Positions 32,650 through 44,186 of a stretch of DNA of 64,000 bases are shown piece after piece; within the stretch, counting starts at the first letter, position 1; every line of letters starts with the position of its first letter. Origin of the DNA: Dichetophora obliterata. Taxonomy: Eukaryota; Arthropoda; Insecta; Diptera; Sciomyzidae. A program made the position numbers and the translations under genes. The DNA lies in NCBI GenBank assembly GCA_963920525.1, contig OY986439.1, positions 36,497,819 to 36,561,818 on the forward strand. The letters are read 5' to 3'. The notes under the pieces were generated by a model. That model made no database searches. It saw nothing but the letters and a program-made list of their open reading frames with translations, and was not told the DNA's origin.

Positions 32650-34125
32650 CATTGTATTTATTTTATTTTTGTATTTATTTCTTTATTTATTTAACTTCAT
32701 TACTCTTTGAAAAATATTTCTTATAGACTAAAACAATAAGTAATTGATAAATTAAAAATAACGTTACAAAATGGTATCAAGAAAAATTCTCATTTGATTT
32801 TTGGATATGGAAAAATCGACATTATGATTGCAACTTATGACATTGAACAGCTTAAGAGCTCTAAAAATAAACGCATTTGCAGCATAGTTAGTGTGACACA
32901 TTTCCAAATAATCGGTACATTAGCCGGTACATTAAACTTAATCATTTCCAACAATTCAGGACTATTATTGACAACACCAGAAATGATGTCATGGATATAA
33001 AGTAGAGATAAAATATTTTTCCTACTCTCCAAAGATTTAAGACCACTTAAGAGACATCTGGCACCATAAGATGGAATCGAACCTTCGACATTAAAAGAGC
33101 GTAAAGCAAACCTAGTGAAAGATTTTTGGACACGTTCAAGTCTTAACTTATGCGTCGAATAATGTGGGTACCAAACAACGGCCGCATACTCAAGTCTGGA
33201 ACGAACCAAACTCATGAACAACACTTTTAAAGTATAGGGCTCCAAAAATCAAGAACTGTTACGACAAATTCACGCCAGCATGGCATAAGCCTTTGAAATA
33301 ACATAGTCCAAATGTGAGGCAAATGAAAACTTAACATCAAAGACAACCCCAAGGTCTTTAAACTGATTAACAGATACTTACTTTGTAGACGCAATATGAT
33401 ATGAAGACGGACGAACATTAGAAGACCTCGAGTAAGACATGAAAACACATTTACTCAAATTAAAAAAGAGACAATTATTAGAACACCAAATATAAAGTTT
33501 CTGAATTTCACTTTGAAGAAATTCACAATTGGACGAGTTATTGACTTTTAGAAAAATTTGTATGTTCTCAGCATACAGCAAGCAATTACTGTGAGGCAAA
33601 AAAAAGTTATATCGTTAATAAAAATAATAAAAAGAAGTGGGCCCAAAATACTTCCTTGAGGAACTCCAGATGTAGCCACACACAGGTAGAATTTAGCGTT
33701 ATTAAAAGCAAAAACACACTGTCTATTGGATAAGTAATATCTTAGCCAACTAAGAAAACTTTAATGAAAGCCCTTTTGACTTTGTCAAAAGCTTTTGATA
33801 AATCAGTGTAAATCACGTCAACTTGATGTCCTTCCAAAAACGACGATAAGCAGTATTCAGAGAAAACTACCAAATTTGAAACAGGCATAAAACCATGCTG
33901 ATAAGGAGAAATAATATTCTTTACAGCAAAAAATAATTTCAACTTAACAATCGATTTAAACAATTTTGAAATAGTTGATAGTTTTGATATTGGTCTATAA
34001 TTCGAGACATTATTTTTTGAACCCGATTTATTTATGGGTGTTACATAAAAAACTTTCCAGCAGTCTAAAAAAATGCCAGAACTAAGTGAACTATTTAAGA
34101 AATAGTTGACTACGACATGTCCTCA
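32650..34125 (-). pseudogene. 5'-truncated LINE reverse-transcriptase remnant
   Basis: Frames on the minus strand read in order: VTPINKSGSKNNVSNYRPIS, YQHGFMPVSNLVVFSEYCL, VDVIYTDLSKAFDKV (first catalytic Asp), a GVPQGS block near 33650-33680, LYAENIQIFLKV (where YADD has mutated to YAEN), LSKCVFMSYSR, and SRLEYAAVVWYP in the thumb. Several frameshifts separate them. The 3' end has an A/T-rich (AAATAAAT) tail at about 32650-32697. It lacks the endonuclease. The catalytic aspartates of YADD are lost, so this copy is old and inactive. Confidence 0.8.
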
Positions 34126-35049
34126 TTTACCACTGGGTACTTCGAATACTCTCCATGTGAGAAGAGAATATGCCTCTCTCTTTCTATGCAAGGTGCGAGT
34201 CAGTTGAAAACTTTAAATGCGTTTTCTGCAAAATCGCGTTTTTTGAGTTATTACTAATGTGACCAACTTTTTTAGAGAAAAAAGAAGTACACGCTTGTGC
34301 AGTACAGACTTGAAAAAGAACTACAAAAGAAGTACATAGAATAAATATAGAAGTACAAAAAAGAAGTACACCCACACAAAAAAAATATAAAAATATGAAA
34401 AAACCATTAATAATTTCATTGCACAAGAAGTTTTATTTATAAGAGATTAAAAATGATATCAAGCTTACAATTCATTGCTTATTAATATAAATTAATTTTG
34501 TAAAATACAGTTTTTATTTAAAATTAAAACTAAAATAAAGAAACTATTGCAGAAGCAACTAAACTAACATAAAAACAGACAAACGGAATTTTTCAGTGAT
34601 ATAATAGGGATAGTGATATAATATGAATAGGACAGTGATATAATAAATTTTTTTGCAGTAATTAGAGATATGCATTGTGAATTGATTAATGAAAAAATTT
34701 TAAAAAATGTGTCAAAAGTACAACAAGTACAACAAATAAAAAGAAGTATTTTTAGTATGCTCCGGTATAAGAAGTACAGTGGGCAATAAAGAAGTAAAAA
34801 ACTCCCAAAAGTAGTACGGTTGGTCACGTTAGTTATGACGGTCTTCAAGTAAATGAGCGATATGTTTGCGTATATTTTGCTTGATGGAAAAAATTGTATT
34901 GCGAACTAGTTACTTGTGGAACTATTTTTGTGGATATACGTATAAAGAGCAGATAAAGACTTAAATAATAGTATACAAGACTGTCTTAATAACCAAAAGA
35001 TAACAATTTAGTTAATGCGCAAAAATATTTATTAAAAAAATAAAAAATT
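34126..35049. other. Spacer with GAAGTAC repeats, no gene
   Basis: Several copies of an agaagtaca-like phrase occur (34280-34370 and 34740-34800), and gatataata-type phrases occur three times near 34595-34650. No protein-like frame was found. Confidence 0.4.
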
Positions 35050-38000
35050 AAAGTTTTTTCTAAATGACCTCTATATTTATTATGTTGACTTTATATGATT
35101 TAAATACAAATTCTAAATGTTTGATAGTTTAAATCATACTTGATTTTAAATACAAATTCTAGTTGTTTGACAGTTTAAAATCGTTTATCGAGCTTAAGGT
35201 CAAAGTTAGAACAATTAATTGTTCTAACGAATTTTTCTAAAGAAACAACAACCACAACAAAGTTTTTCAATATGAAAGGAAAAAAAACCACTAGCAAATT
35301 GATTTTATTGTACAATTTCTGCGTGCTAAACGCGTCATCAGAAATCTTTGTGATTGCCCGTGCAAGTGCGTAGACGCACTGCACCATCGGGGCGATGAGA
35401 TTTTGAAGCTTCAATTTCTCATTTTTTTCCCCTTAATTTCATAATGCCACATTTGTTGTTGTATTTCTGTTTTACTTTAGTTTCTATGCTTATATTATAT
35501 GTAGTCCAACAGCCTGCTGGAATTCTGCACTAACAAAGCATGTTTACTGAAGTTGTTTTTAGAATTTTTGCTGATTTTGTTTTTCAGCTGTTTCCGTTTG
35601 GTCGAGCTCTACCATTTGATTAAAGTTTTTTCTAAATGACCTCTATATTTATTATGTTGACTTTATATGATTTAAATACAAATTCTAAATGTTTGATAGT
35701 TTAAATCATACTTGATTTTAAATACAAATTCTAGTTGTTTGACAGTTTAAAATCGTTTATCGAGCTTAAGGTCAAAGTTAGAACAATTAATTGTTCTAAC
35801 GAATTTTTCTAAAGAAACAACAACCACAACAAAGTTTTTCAATATGAAAGGAAAAAAAACCACTAGCAAATTGATTTTATTGTACAATTTCTGCGTGCTA
35901 AACGCGTCATCAGAAATCTTTGTGATTGCCCGTGCAAGTGCGTAGACGCACTGCACCATCGGGGCGATGAGATTTTGAGGAGAAACTAAAGTAAAACAGA
36001 AATACAACAACAAATGTGGCATTATGAAATTAAGGGGAAAAAAATGAGAAATTGAAGCTTCAAAATCTCATCGCCCCGATGGTGCAGTGCGTCTACGCAC
36101 TTGCACGGGCAATCACAAAGATTTCTGATGACGCGTTTAGCACGCAGAAATTGTACAATAAAATCAATTTGCTAGTGGTTTTTTTCCTTTCATATTGAAA
36201 AACTTTGTTGTGGTTGTTGTTTCTTTAGAAAAATTCGTTAGAACAATTAATTGTTCTAACTTTGACCTTAAGCTCGATAAACGATTTTAAACTGTCAAAC
36301 AACTAGAATTTGTATTTAAAATCAAGTATGATTTAAACTATCAAACATTTAGAATTTGTATTTAAATCATATAAAGTCAACATAATAAATATAGAGGTCA
36401 TTTAGAAAAAACTTTAATCAAATGGTAGAGCTCGACCAAACGGAAACAGCTGAAAAACAAAATCAGCAAAAATTCTAAAAACAACTTCAGTAAACATGCT
36501 TTGTTAGTGCAGAATTCCAGCAGGCTGTTGGACTACATATAATATAAGCATAGAAACTAAAGTAAAACAGAAATACAACAACAAATGTGGCATTATGAAA
36601 TTAAGGGGAAAAAAATGAGAAATTGAAGCTTCAAAATCTCATCGCCCCGATGGTGCAGTGCGTCTACGCACTTGCACGGGCAATCACAAAGATTTCTGAT
36701 GACGCGTTTAGCACGCAGAAATTGTACAATAAAATCAATTTGCTAGTGGTTTTTTTTTCCTTTCATATTGAAAAACTTTGTTGTGGTTGTTGTTTCTTTA
36801 GAAAAATTCGTTAGAACAATTAATTGTTCTAACTTTGACCTTAAGCTCGATAAACGATTTTAAACTGTCAAACAACTAGAATTTGTATTTAAAATCAAGT
36901 ATGATTTAAACTATCAAACATTTAGAATTTGTATTTAAATCATATAAAGTCAACATAATAAATATAGAGGTCATTTAGAAAAAACTTTAATCAAATGGTA
37001 GAGCTCGACCAAACGGAAACAGCTGAAAAACAAAATCAGCAAAAATTCTAAAAACAACTTCAGTAAACATGCTTTGTTAGTGCAGAATTCCAGCAGGCTG
37101 TTGGACTACATATAATATAAGCATAGAAACTAAAGTAAAACAGAAATACAACAACAAATGTGGCATTATGAAATTAAGGGGAAAAAAATGAGAAATTGAA
37201 GCTTCAAAATCTCATCGCCCCGATGGTGCAGTGCGTCTACGCACTTGCACGGGCAATCACAAAGATTTCTGATGACGCGTTTAGCACGCAGAAATTGTAC
37301 AATAAAATCAATTTGCTAGTGGTTTTTTTTTTTCCTTTCATATTGAAAAACTTTGTTGTGGTTGTTGTTTTCTTTAGAAAAATTCGTTAGAACAATTAAT
37401 TGTTCTAACTTTGACCTTAAGCTCGATAAACGATTTTAAACTGTCAAACAACTAGAATTTGTATTTAAAATCAAGTATGATTTAAACTATCAAACATTTA
37501 GAATTTGTATTTAAATCATATAAAGTCAACATAATAAATATAGAGGTCATTTAGAAAAAACTTTAATCAAATGGTAGAGCTCGACCAAACGGAAACAGCT
37601 GAAAAACAAAATCAGCAAAAATTCTAAAAACAACTTCAGTAAACATGCTTTGTTAGTGCAGAATTCCAGCAGGCTGTTGGACTACATATAATATAAGCAT
37701 AGAAACTAAAGTAAAACAGAAATACAACAACAAATGTGGCATTATGAAATTAAGGGGAAAAAAATGAGAAATTGAAGCTTCAAAATCTCATCGCCCCGAT
37801 GGTGCAGTGCGTCTACGCACTTGCACGGGCAATCACAAAGATTTCTGATGACGCGTTTAGCACGCAGAAATTGTACAATAAAATCAATTTGCTAGTGGTT
37901 TTTTTTCCTTTCATATTGAAAAACTTTGTTGTGGTTGTTGTTTCTTTAGAAAAATTCGTTAGAACAATTAATTGTTCTAACTTTGACCTTAAGCTCGATA

Positions 38001-38107
38001 AACGATTTTAAACTGTCAAACAACTAGAATTTGTATTTAAAATCAAGTATGATTTAAACTATCAAACATTTAGAATTTGTATTTAAATCATATAAAGTCA
38101 ACATAAA
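35050..38107. repeat. Palindromic tandem array of a SINE-containing unit of about 573 bp
   Basis: Six near-identical SINE copies: two in minus orientation (35050-35430 and 35622-35976), then four in plus orientation (from about 36051, 36623, 37196 and 37772). They are separated by a conserved spacer of about 190-200 bp carrying gagctcgaccaaacggaaac and aattccagcaggctgttgga. Unit spacing is 572-576 bp. The minus pair and the first two plus copies form inverted arms of about 925 bp around a loop of about 85 bp. All copies share loss of the B-box region present in the copy at 20105-20460, so they cannot have arisen by separate SINE insertions. The similar 60-90-aa frames in each copy are by-products. 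Confidence 0.9.
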
Positions 38108-38905
38108 AAATAAAAAATTCTTAAAGAACTTAGGTTTTTACTTAAAGAATGCACTATATTTAAAAAATTGTTAGCAGGCATCCCTTCTTTTAGTACATAG
38201 ATCGAACATTTTAGCTTATACCTAATATTTTACGCATAATTTAATTACTTTTGCTATGAAACTTTCGACGATCCCTATGAATATTCTCAGTTTCAATGTC
38301 GTTGATCTTTTTAAAAATGATTCTCTTTATTGCGAAAACTCTTGTGCTTGTCACAGTTAATTTAGCATTCAAACCTTATGTAACAAACTGTGATGTGTCA
38401 CTTTTTGGTAACGTAACCAATTTATAATAATAAACATAATAAACGAAATACAAACAGTTACTGCACGCAAAAACCACAAAATACAATAAATTAATTGAAA
38501 ACCATCAAGAGAAATATTTTGCGTTTTGCTTTATCTCTTTATTTATTTATTTATTGGACAGTAATAAATAGTGACATGTTTTCATCAGCATTTAGACTTG
38601 ATCTTTGCCGTCTTCTGTAGATTAAATAAAGAAGGATTTGCATGAAATTTTTTAATGATAAACAGAATCATATAAAATAATAAAATTTTGTTGTTAATAA
38701 ATCGTGTTTTAAGTATTTATTGTTAGGTAACTATATTTTTTATAGCATATAAACTTATCACTGATCTATCAAAAGCTCTACTTTCAAATGTATTCAAGAT
38801 TAGAGATACATTTCTTTTAGGTATTTTAAATTTATTTGTAGGTATGTAGCTTCGATAAGTTTTGAGATGAGTATTTATTTATTGAAATTATTGTCTTCAT
38901 TTCAG
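38108..38905 (+). other. Putative host-gene intron upstream of the transporter exon
   Basis: AT-rich non-coding sequence ending in a good splice acceptor (ttgtcttcatttcag, 38891-38905) directly before the first visible exon. No coding frame is seen. Confidence 0.5.
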
Positions 38906-39510
38906 AATCACACTAACCGAGGCTTCTCTGATGATAATAGCACTGTGTCAAGGAGGCGCGATAATAGAACGCCCACTCCAACCACCTCGTCCAACATGAA
39001 CTCCGATCAGGATTCCAATCATCCGCCGACAAGGTAAGTTTGGCCACTGCTCACAACACATCAACGTTATGCGATACAATATTTGTAAACATTAAAATAT
39101 TATGTCGTGCAACCAATTTGGACAAGTTGTCAGTTTTGTATCGTTGCAGCTACTTTCAATCGATTGTACATCTTTTTAAGGGCAACATTGGACCGGGCCT
39201 ATTTGCAATGGGTGATGCCTTCAAAAATGGTGGTCTATTAGTGGCTCCCATTCTGACCATTGCCATTGCCTTGATTTCAATACATTGCCAACATGTGCTA
39301 ATTAATTGTTCGAATCGCATGCGGGACGCTAATGAACTGGAGAAAAATGCCGATTACGCCGAAACTGTGGAGCAATGTTTTGAGAAAGGGCCCGTAAGGA
39401 CACGCTCATGGTCGAAACCAATGCGAGTTATAGTGAATATATTTATTTGTGTCACTCAATTAGGATTTTGCTGCATATATTTTGTTTTTATCAGCACAAA
39501 TATGAAACAG
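38906..39510 (+). CDS. Proton-coupled amino-acid transporter (SLC36/PAT-like), two N-terminal exons
   Basis: Exon A (38906-39033) encodes a polar, Ser/Thr-rich cytoplasmic N-terminus (RRRDNRTPTPTTSSN, then MNSDQDSNHPPT). A 116-bp GT-AG intron (39034-39149) splits a Ser codon. Exon B (39150-39510) reads YFQSIVHLFKGNIGPG, then GLFAMGDAFKNGGLLVAP, the signature first membrane helix of PAT transporters. Two hydrophobic helices follow, ILTIAIALISIHCQHVLI and VIVNIFICVTQLGFCCIYFV, with an acidic loop holding DYAETVEQCFEKGP between them. A GTAAGT donor follows at 39511 in phase 0. These proteins carry small amino acids across plasma or endolysosomal membranes with protons. Only about 163 of the usual 450-480 residues are here; helices 4-11 must lie beyond 64000 or have escaped me. 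It is the only likely host gene in the window. Confidence 0.85.
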
Positions 39511-39639
39511 GTAAGTGTGGCGAGCACCAATCAGTGATGACAGGATATTTTTCTAAAGTTATTTACTGTGTACATAGAATTTATATACGAAGCAAGAATT
39601 GAGGTTATATATGAGACTGCTTCTATTGCCGAAGCATAA

Positions 39640-40101
39640 AATCTTGTGTATATATGTATTAGAAAACTTTTGGTGCATAAATCGTCCTTGTAGGATGTAT
39701 GGTTTGGGAGTCATGGCGAAAAATCCAGATGTTTTTGGCCAACTACCACTCCAAAAAGTGTTCTACAACTCCTAAACTACAAGAGATAGAGCAAAATGCA
39801 TTTCGACAAAGAACTAACCCGCCGTAAGGACAAAGACATGGTGCTCATTTTAATGCTCATGAATCGTCCTTATCTGATATGTAGTTTGGATTTTAGGGCG
39901 AATTTATAGTAAAAAAATAAAAAAAATAAAAACTCACAAAAAAGGACATATGAAATTAACATGAAATCTTCTTTTATAAATTTTTCCAAGGATGCAGTCT
40001 TGTAGGCAGAGGCTTAACCAACATTTTGGTACATAAATCGTCCTTTTATGATGTACGGCTTAGGAGTTATGGCTAAAAAACCGAAAAAATTACGTAGATT
40101 C
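39640..40101. repeat. Degenerate tandem repeat (ATAAATCGTCCTT unit), split by a transposon
   Basis: Related blocks with aaatcgtccttgtaggatgt and tttgggag-atggcgaaaaa phrases occur at about 39655-39725, 39863-39905 and 40032-40088, and again at 42950-43013 beyond the Kolobok-like element. The unit is irregular, about 120-200 bp. The repeat was there before the TTAA insertion. Confidence 0.7.
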
Positions 40102-40105
40102 TTAA

Positions 40106-42902
40106 GGGGGTCCTCTGGTAATCCGAAAATTTTTTTCGATTTTTTTTCATATTTCTATTGCTCAGATACTCAAAAACATTTTCCCAAAAGGATTTTTCAA
40201 AATTCGAAATAGTTTAGGAGATACAGGCATTTTTGTGTAGGTATGTTTTCGTCAAAATAACGCATCAGCAAAGTTGTTTATTTGCCTGCAGTCATTAGTC
40301 GAAAATTCTGTGGAATTCTTCCAAAATATGTATTGATATTACAAAATATACACACACAGTATGTATACATGCAGTATGTATACATGCATGTTTTGATTTA
40401 GGGGTTGAAATGATTTTGAGCCCAGGTGTTCACATGAAAGAAGCAAACGAACGAGATTCAGTTTATTTTCGAACGCTGAAAGCTACGCGTGCGCGATAAC
40501 TGCTGTTGTAAAATAAAAGAAAAATCGTTTTGTGTTTTTTTTTTTTGCTATGGATAAAAAAAGCCACCCAAACGCGCCGCGTAAGTACGCGTATCGAACA
40601 AAAAAGAGGCATTTCCGTGGAAACCAGCACTCCCAAGTAGAGGACACCGACTTTGCCAGCACATCGGCCAAAAAATTGAAGAAAACGCAAGACAATGAAG
40701 TCATCATCGAAAACAACCTCCAGTTCTGTTTCTTGGAATTTTTTTCATTTTTCCAAACGCTTGCTGCTCTGGTTATCTGCGCCCAATGTAAACAAAAAAT
40801 TCGATTTGGAAAAACATGTATGCGTGGAGTCGGCTTCAAAGTGAGTCTGCAGTGCCAATGTAAAGCTACACAGTATATTAATTCTTCGCCGGTGGTCGGT
40901 AAATCTTTTGTTGTAAATCGCCGGTTGATATTTGCCATGAGATTGCTTGGAATAGGGAAAGAAGGTATTAATATGTTCTGCGGATTAATGGACATATGCC
41001 AAGGATTGTGCCTTGATGCATACTATGGCACCTTGAAAAACATGCATGTGTCTGCTAAAGCAGTTTACAAGCAGTGCCTGTTGAATGCGGTTAAAGAAGA
41101 GCAGGAACAGCAGAAAGAAAAAAATCCTGACTGTGACTCCTCAGTGCTGACCGTTTCAGGGGATGGCACCTGGAAAAAACGGGGATTCTCGTCTCTTTTT
41201 GGTGTCACTACGCTCGTCGGTAAACATACCAAAAAAGTGGTTGACTCCGTTGTCAAATCAAGCCTTTGCCAGGCATGCAAAATGTGGGGAAAAAAAAATG
41301 ACTCTGCAGACTTCGAAGAATGGTACGAATCGCACCAGAAAACATGCACAAACAACCACAGTGGGAGTGCGGGCAAGATGGAGGTAGATGCCGTGAAGGA
41401 AATGTTTGCCTCATCGATCGAAAAATATGGCATAAAATATGAAAAATATATTGGCGATGGCGACAGCAAAACCTTCAAGGCCATTATAGACCTTGATCCG
41501 TATAACGGCGACCCCGTTGTCACAAAAAAGGAGTGCATCGCTCACGTGCAAAAATGCATGGGCACACGGCTGCGCAAGGCCAAAAAAGAAAACAAAGGCA
41601 TCGGTGGAAAAGGCACTGGCAAACTGACAGACGAAGTCATAAGCGAGCTGACTACTTACTATGGACTTGCTATTCGACGTAATAAGGACTCTGTGGAAAA
41701 CATGAGAAAAGAAATATGGTCAATATATTATCACAAAAGTTCAAGTGATAGTAATCCACAACATATGTATTGCCCACCTGGTGAGTCCAGCTGGTGCGCC
41801 TATCAAAAGTCAGCAGCAGAAGGCTCATTAGCCTCATTTCACCACACGTACGCCCCACTTGATGGAAAGGTTCTGCAAGTAATGAAGCCCATATACGAAG
41901 CGTTATCATCCGACGATCTACTCAACCGATGCACTGGAGGTGAAACGCAAAATTGTAACGAATCGTTCAACTCGCTTTTGTGGACCTTTGCGCCGAAACA
42001 TATCCACTGTGGTGCTACCACAGTCGAAATCGCAAATTTTCTGGCAACCTGCATTTTCAACGAAGGCTTCACTAGTATTTTAAAAATAATGTCAACAATG
42101 GGTATTGTCATCGGCCCACAAGCCGAGATGTATGCTGAATCTCGCGACGGAAAACGACTTCAACGCTCAGAGCTAAAAACGTACGTATCATCGAAAGAGG
42201 GTCGCACAGCCCAAAAAGCCATGGAAAACTCGTTTTATGAGATGGAGGAAGGCACACTTTATGGGGCTGGAATTGCCGATTAATATTCGTAAGTATTGTA
42301 TTAAAAAAATATGTGTTAATGTCATTTGTGTGCCTCAAAATTGAAGTCAAAACTTTAAACGCGTTTTTCTCGAAACCATGTTTTTCAAAACTTTGCGCAC
42401 GATAACTCAAACAGTTTTTGACCGATTTTGATATATGAGGCATGAAACGACGCAGAATTTACGCCGCTATAGCCCCTACCTCAAACTTGCCGAAAAAATA
42501 ATGTTTACTATTTTTTTTCTACACTAGACTACAAAAAAAAGGTCGAAATTCGATTTTTCATTTTCAAAGTGGCGGCTCCCCCCCTAAAAAAATTTCAATT
42601 TATGTTTCCGAGGTAGGGGCTATAGGGACATTCATTCTAAGTAACTGAATATTTTTTTTTTCAGACGATGTTTACTCTTGGAATCGTGCGCAATTTGGAC
42701 CCACCTTTTTTCCGGAGAACCTCGTTACCAGGCCGAGAACTTTCTGAACGGTCCATAAATTCACTTTTTCAAAATTGTGTATTTTTTTCAATAAATTAAG
42801 CTACCCAAATCAAAAAACGGAAATAAAATATCTTTACTCGTTCTCTTTCCACAATATTTTGAAAAATGGCTAAAATTTGGCATAGATTACCAGAGGACCC
42901 CC
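40106..42902 (+). mobile_element. Intact-looking Kolobok-like DNA transposon, TTAA-flanked
   Basis: A 2797-bp element with perfect 18-bp inverted ends GGGGGTCCTCTGGTAATC, flanked by TTAA on both sides (40102-40105 and 42903-42906). It carries one uninterrupted transposase gene (40550-42283). TTAA duplication is known for Kolobok and piggyBac; the protein is not piggyBac. Perfect ends and an open gene suggest recent activity. It sits within the first large intron of the transporter gene, in a tandem repeat. Confidence 0.85.
40550..42283 (+). CDS. Kolobok-like / Mutator-domain DDE transposase, 577 aa, open throughout
   Basis: I chose ATG 40550 (MDKKSHPNAPRKYAY), the second in-frame Met, because the frame's first Met at 40532 precedes a poly-Phe run from the T-tract. 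The N-terminus is basic, with KKLKKT. Cys pairs (ICAQCKQK, LQCQCK) suggest a zinc-binding module at about residues 80-105. The catalytic core shows LTVSGDGTWKKRGFSSLFG (Asp about 205), YIGDGDSKTFKAI (Asp about 303 or 305) and GGETQNCNESFNSLLW (Glu about 471), the DDE pattern of the family that protein databases label Mutator-like transposase. It would cut and paste the element at TTAA in the nucleus. The C-terminus is acidic, ending LYGAGIAD. No intron is needed. The length fits a complete enzyme. The TTAA site argues for Kolobok rather than MuDR, which makes 8-9-bp duplications. Confidence 0.85.
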   Translation: MDKKSHPNAPRKYAYRTKKRHFRGNQHSQVEDTDFASTSAKKLKKTQDNEVIIENNLQFCFLEFFSFFQTLAALVICAQCKQKIRFGKTCMRGVGFKVSLQCQCKATQYINSSPVVGKSFVVNRRLIFAMRLLGIGKEGINMFCGLMDICQGLCLDAYYGTLKNMHVSAKAVYKQCLLNAVKEEQEQQKEKNPDCDSSVLTVSGDGTWKKRGFSSLFGVTTLVGKHTKKVVDSVVKSSLCQACKMWGKKNDSADFEEWYESHQKTCTNNHSGSAGKMEVDAVKEMFASSIEKYGIKYEKYIGDGDSKTFKAIIDLDPYNGDPVVTKKECIAHVQKCMGTRLRKAKKENKGIGGKGTGKLTDEVISELTTYYGLAIRRNKDSVENMRKEIWSIYYHKSSSDSNPQHMYCPPGESSWCAYQKSAAEGSLASFHHTYAPLDGKVLQVMKPIYEALSSDDLLNRCTGGETQNCNESFNSLLWTFAPKHIHCGATTVEIANFLATCIFNEGFTSILKIMSTMGIVIGPQAEMYAESRDGKRLQRSELKTYVSSKEGRTAQKAMENSFYEMEEGTLYGAGIAD

Positions 42903-43020
42903 TTAAAAAAATTTTTTTTTCTAAAAATGCAGTCTTGTGTATATATGTATTAGAAAACTTTTGGTGCATAAATCGTCCTTGTAGGATGTATGATTTGGGA
43001 GTTATGGCGAAAAATCCACA

Positions 43021-44024
43021 TTTTTTTCATTATTGACACATTGAACGAGCCAATTTTGTAAGGTTCCGTAAAAAACGATTGCAAATAACATTTAAAAAAT
43101 TTTCTGTGAGATAGGGAGGGCTTATTGCAATAACGTAATAAGCCACATGATCTAAAAAATCAATTTTTTAGGCTGAATACATTGCTCAATGCATTGCCAA
43201 CAACCACTGAAGAGATTCTGGCTACTTTTTATTCATTTTCTTACCTATTTGTAAAAGTTTCCGTGTTCAATTCCATTTCTTCATACAAAAATACATTGTT
43301 TTAAAACTTTAGAGTCGATTATTTCAAAATATTTTTTATGTCGCTTACATGTTCTTGCAATAACACCATCATATAAATTTTTGAATTTTATTAATTTTTT
43401 TAATTTGTTCATATATGGTCAAATACATATTTAATACATTTTCGCATATTAATACAGGTTCAATCGCTTCAGAATCGCTATCGCTGACTGTAAGCAGCTG
43501 AGGCAGCCTAAGGTTGAAAACAGAGTGAACGCCGAAGCGGACTGGCAGGCAGACAGGCGCAGGCAAACTATGTGAGTAAGCGAGATAGAAGTTAGCTTGG
43601 CTTTATTTCGATCTCGTTTCTTCGCAGGTTGATTCCTGCGCCTGTCTGCCTGCCTGTCTGAATCGGCGTTCACTCTGTCCGAAACCTAAGGGTTCGTTAG
43701 CGATTCGTTAGGAAGAGTCTCAAACTAATCGCCAAGAGACGTCCTTAGTGATTCGCGGGAAGAGTCAGTCGCACACGGAATCGGCAAAAGGGGTCTTAAG
43801 CAATTCGCCGACAAGAGTGGCTTTCAGGGTTCCTCAGCGATTTTTCGCGAAGCGTCTTTGTTGTACGTTACAAGTTGATTTATAGGGGATATTCTTTGTC
43901 TAATCGATCAACAAAAAGATTGACCGCCTTGAATCGTGCTGATATGAATATTTTCAGTTTCCATACGGCATTTCAACACAAAAAATATTTTTTTAAAATT
44001 TTTTAACATATTTTTTGATTATTA
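43021..44024. other. Intronic spacer with a small hairpin element
   Basis: It contains the hairpin described at 43505-43692 and, just after it, a loose run of gattcg / agcgattcg phrases (43690-43860) resembling degenerate tandem repeats. No gene. Confidence 0.45.
43505..43692. mobile_element. Small hairpin MITE-like element
   Basis: Inverted arms: cctaaggttgaaaacagagt followed by gaacgccg (from about 43508), facing cggcgttcactctgt and ccgaaacctaagg (to about 43690). The inner stem carries ggcaggcagacaggcgcag and its complement. About 185 bp in total, non-coding; no target duplication is clear. Confidence 0.6.
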
Positions 44025-44186
44025 CACGGTGTGACAGCCAAAACCGATAAATGTTTTCAATTATTTCCGGACTCCTAATCACGAATCTGACACCCAAATT
44101 TTCCCATCACATCAGGATTTTAAGAAAACCGTGATTCAAGGTCAAAAAATTCGCCTAAGGGCCATTTTGTTCACAAAGGGCATATA

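Noticed and set aside
35175..38011. Five similar proteins of 63-91 aa beginning MKLQNLIAPMVQC or MPHLLLYF
   Set aside because: They are translations of the tRNA-derived head and body of the amplified SINE; runs of V and F come from poly-T tracts, and indels break the frames between copies.
41065..41538. A 157-codon minus-strand gene inside the Kolobok-like element
   Set aside because: Antisense shadow of the transposase coding region.
40106..42902. Classification as piggyBac from the TTAA site
   Set aside because: The protein shows none of the piggyBac transposase blocks; its DGTWKKRG and CNESFNS motifs fit the Kolobok/Mutator-domain type.
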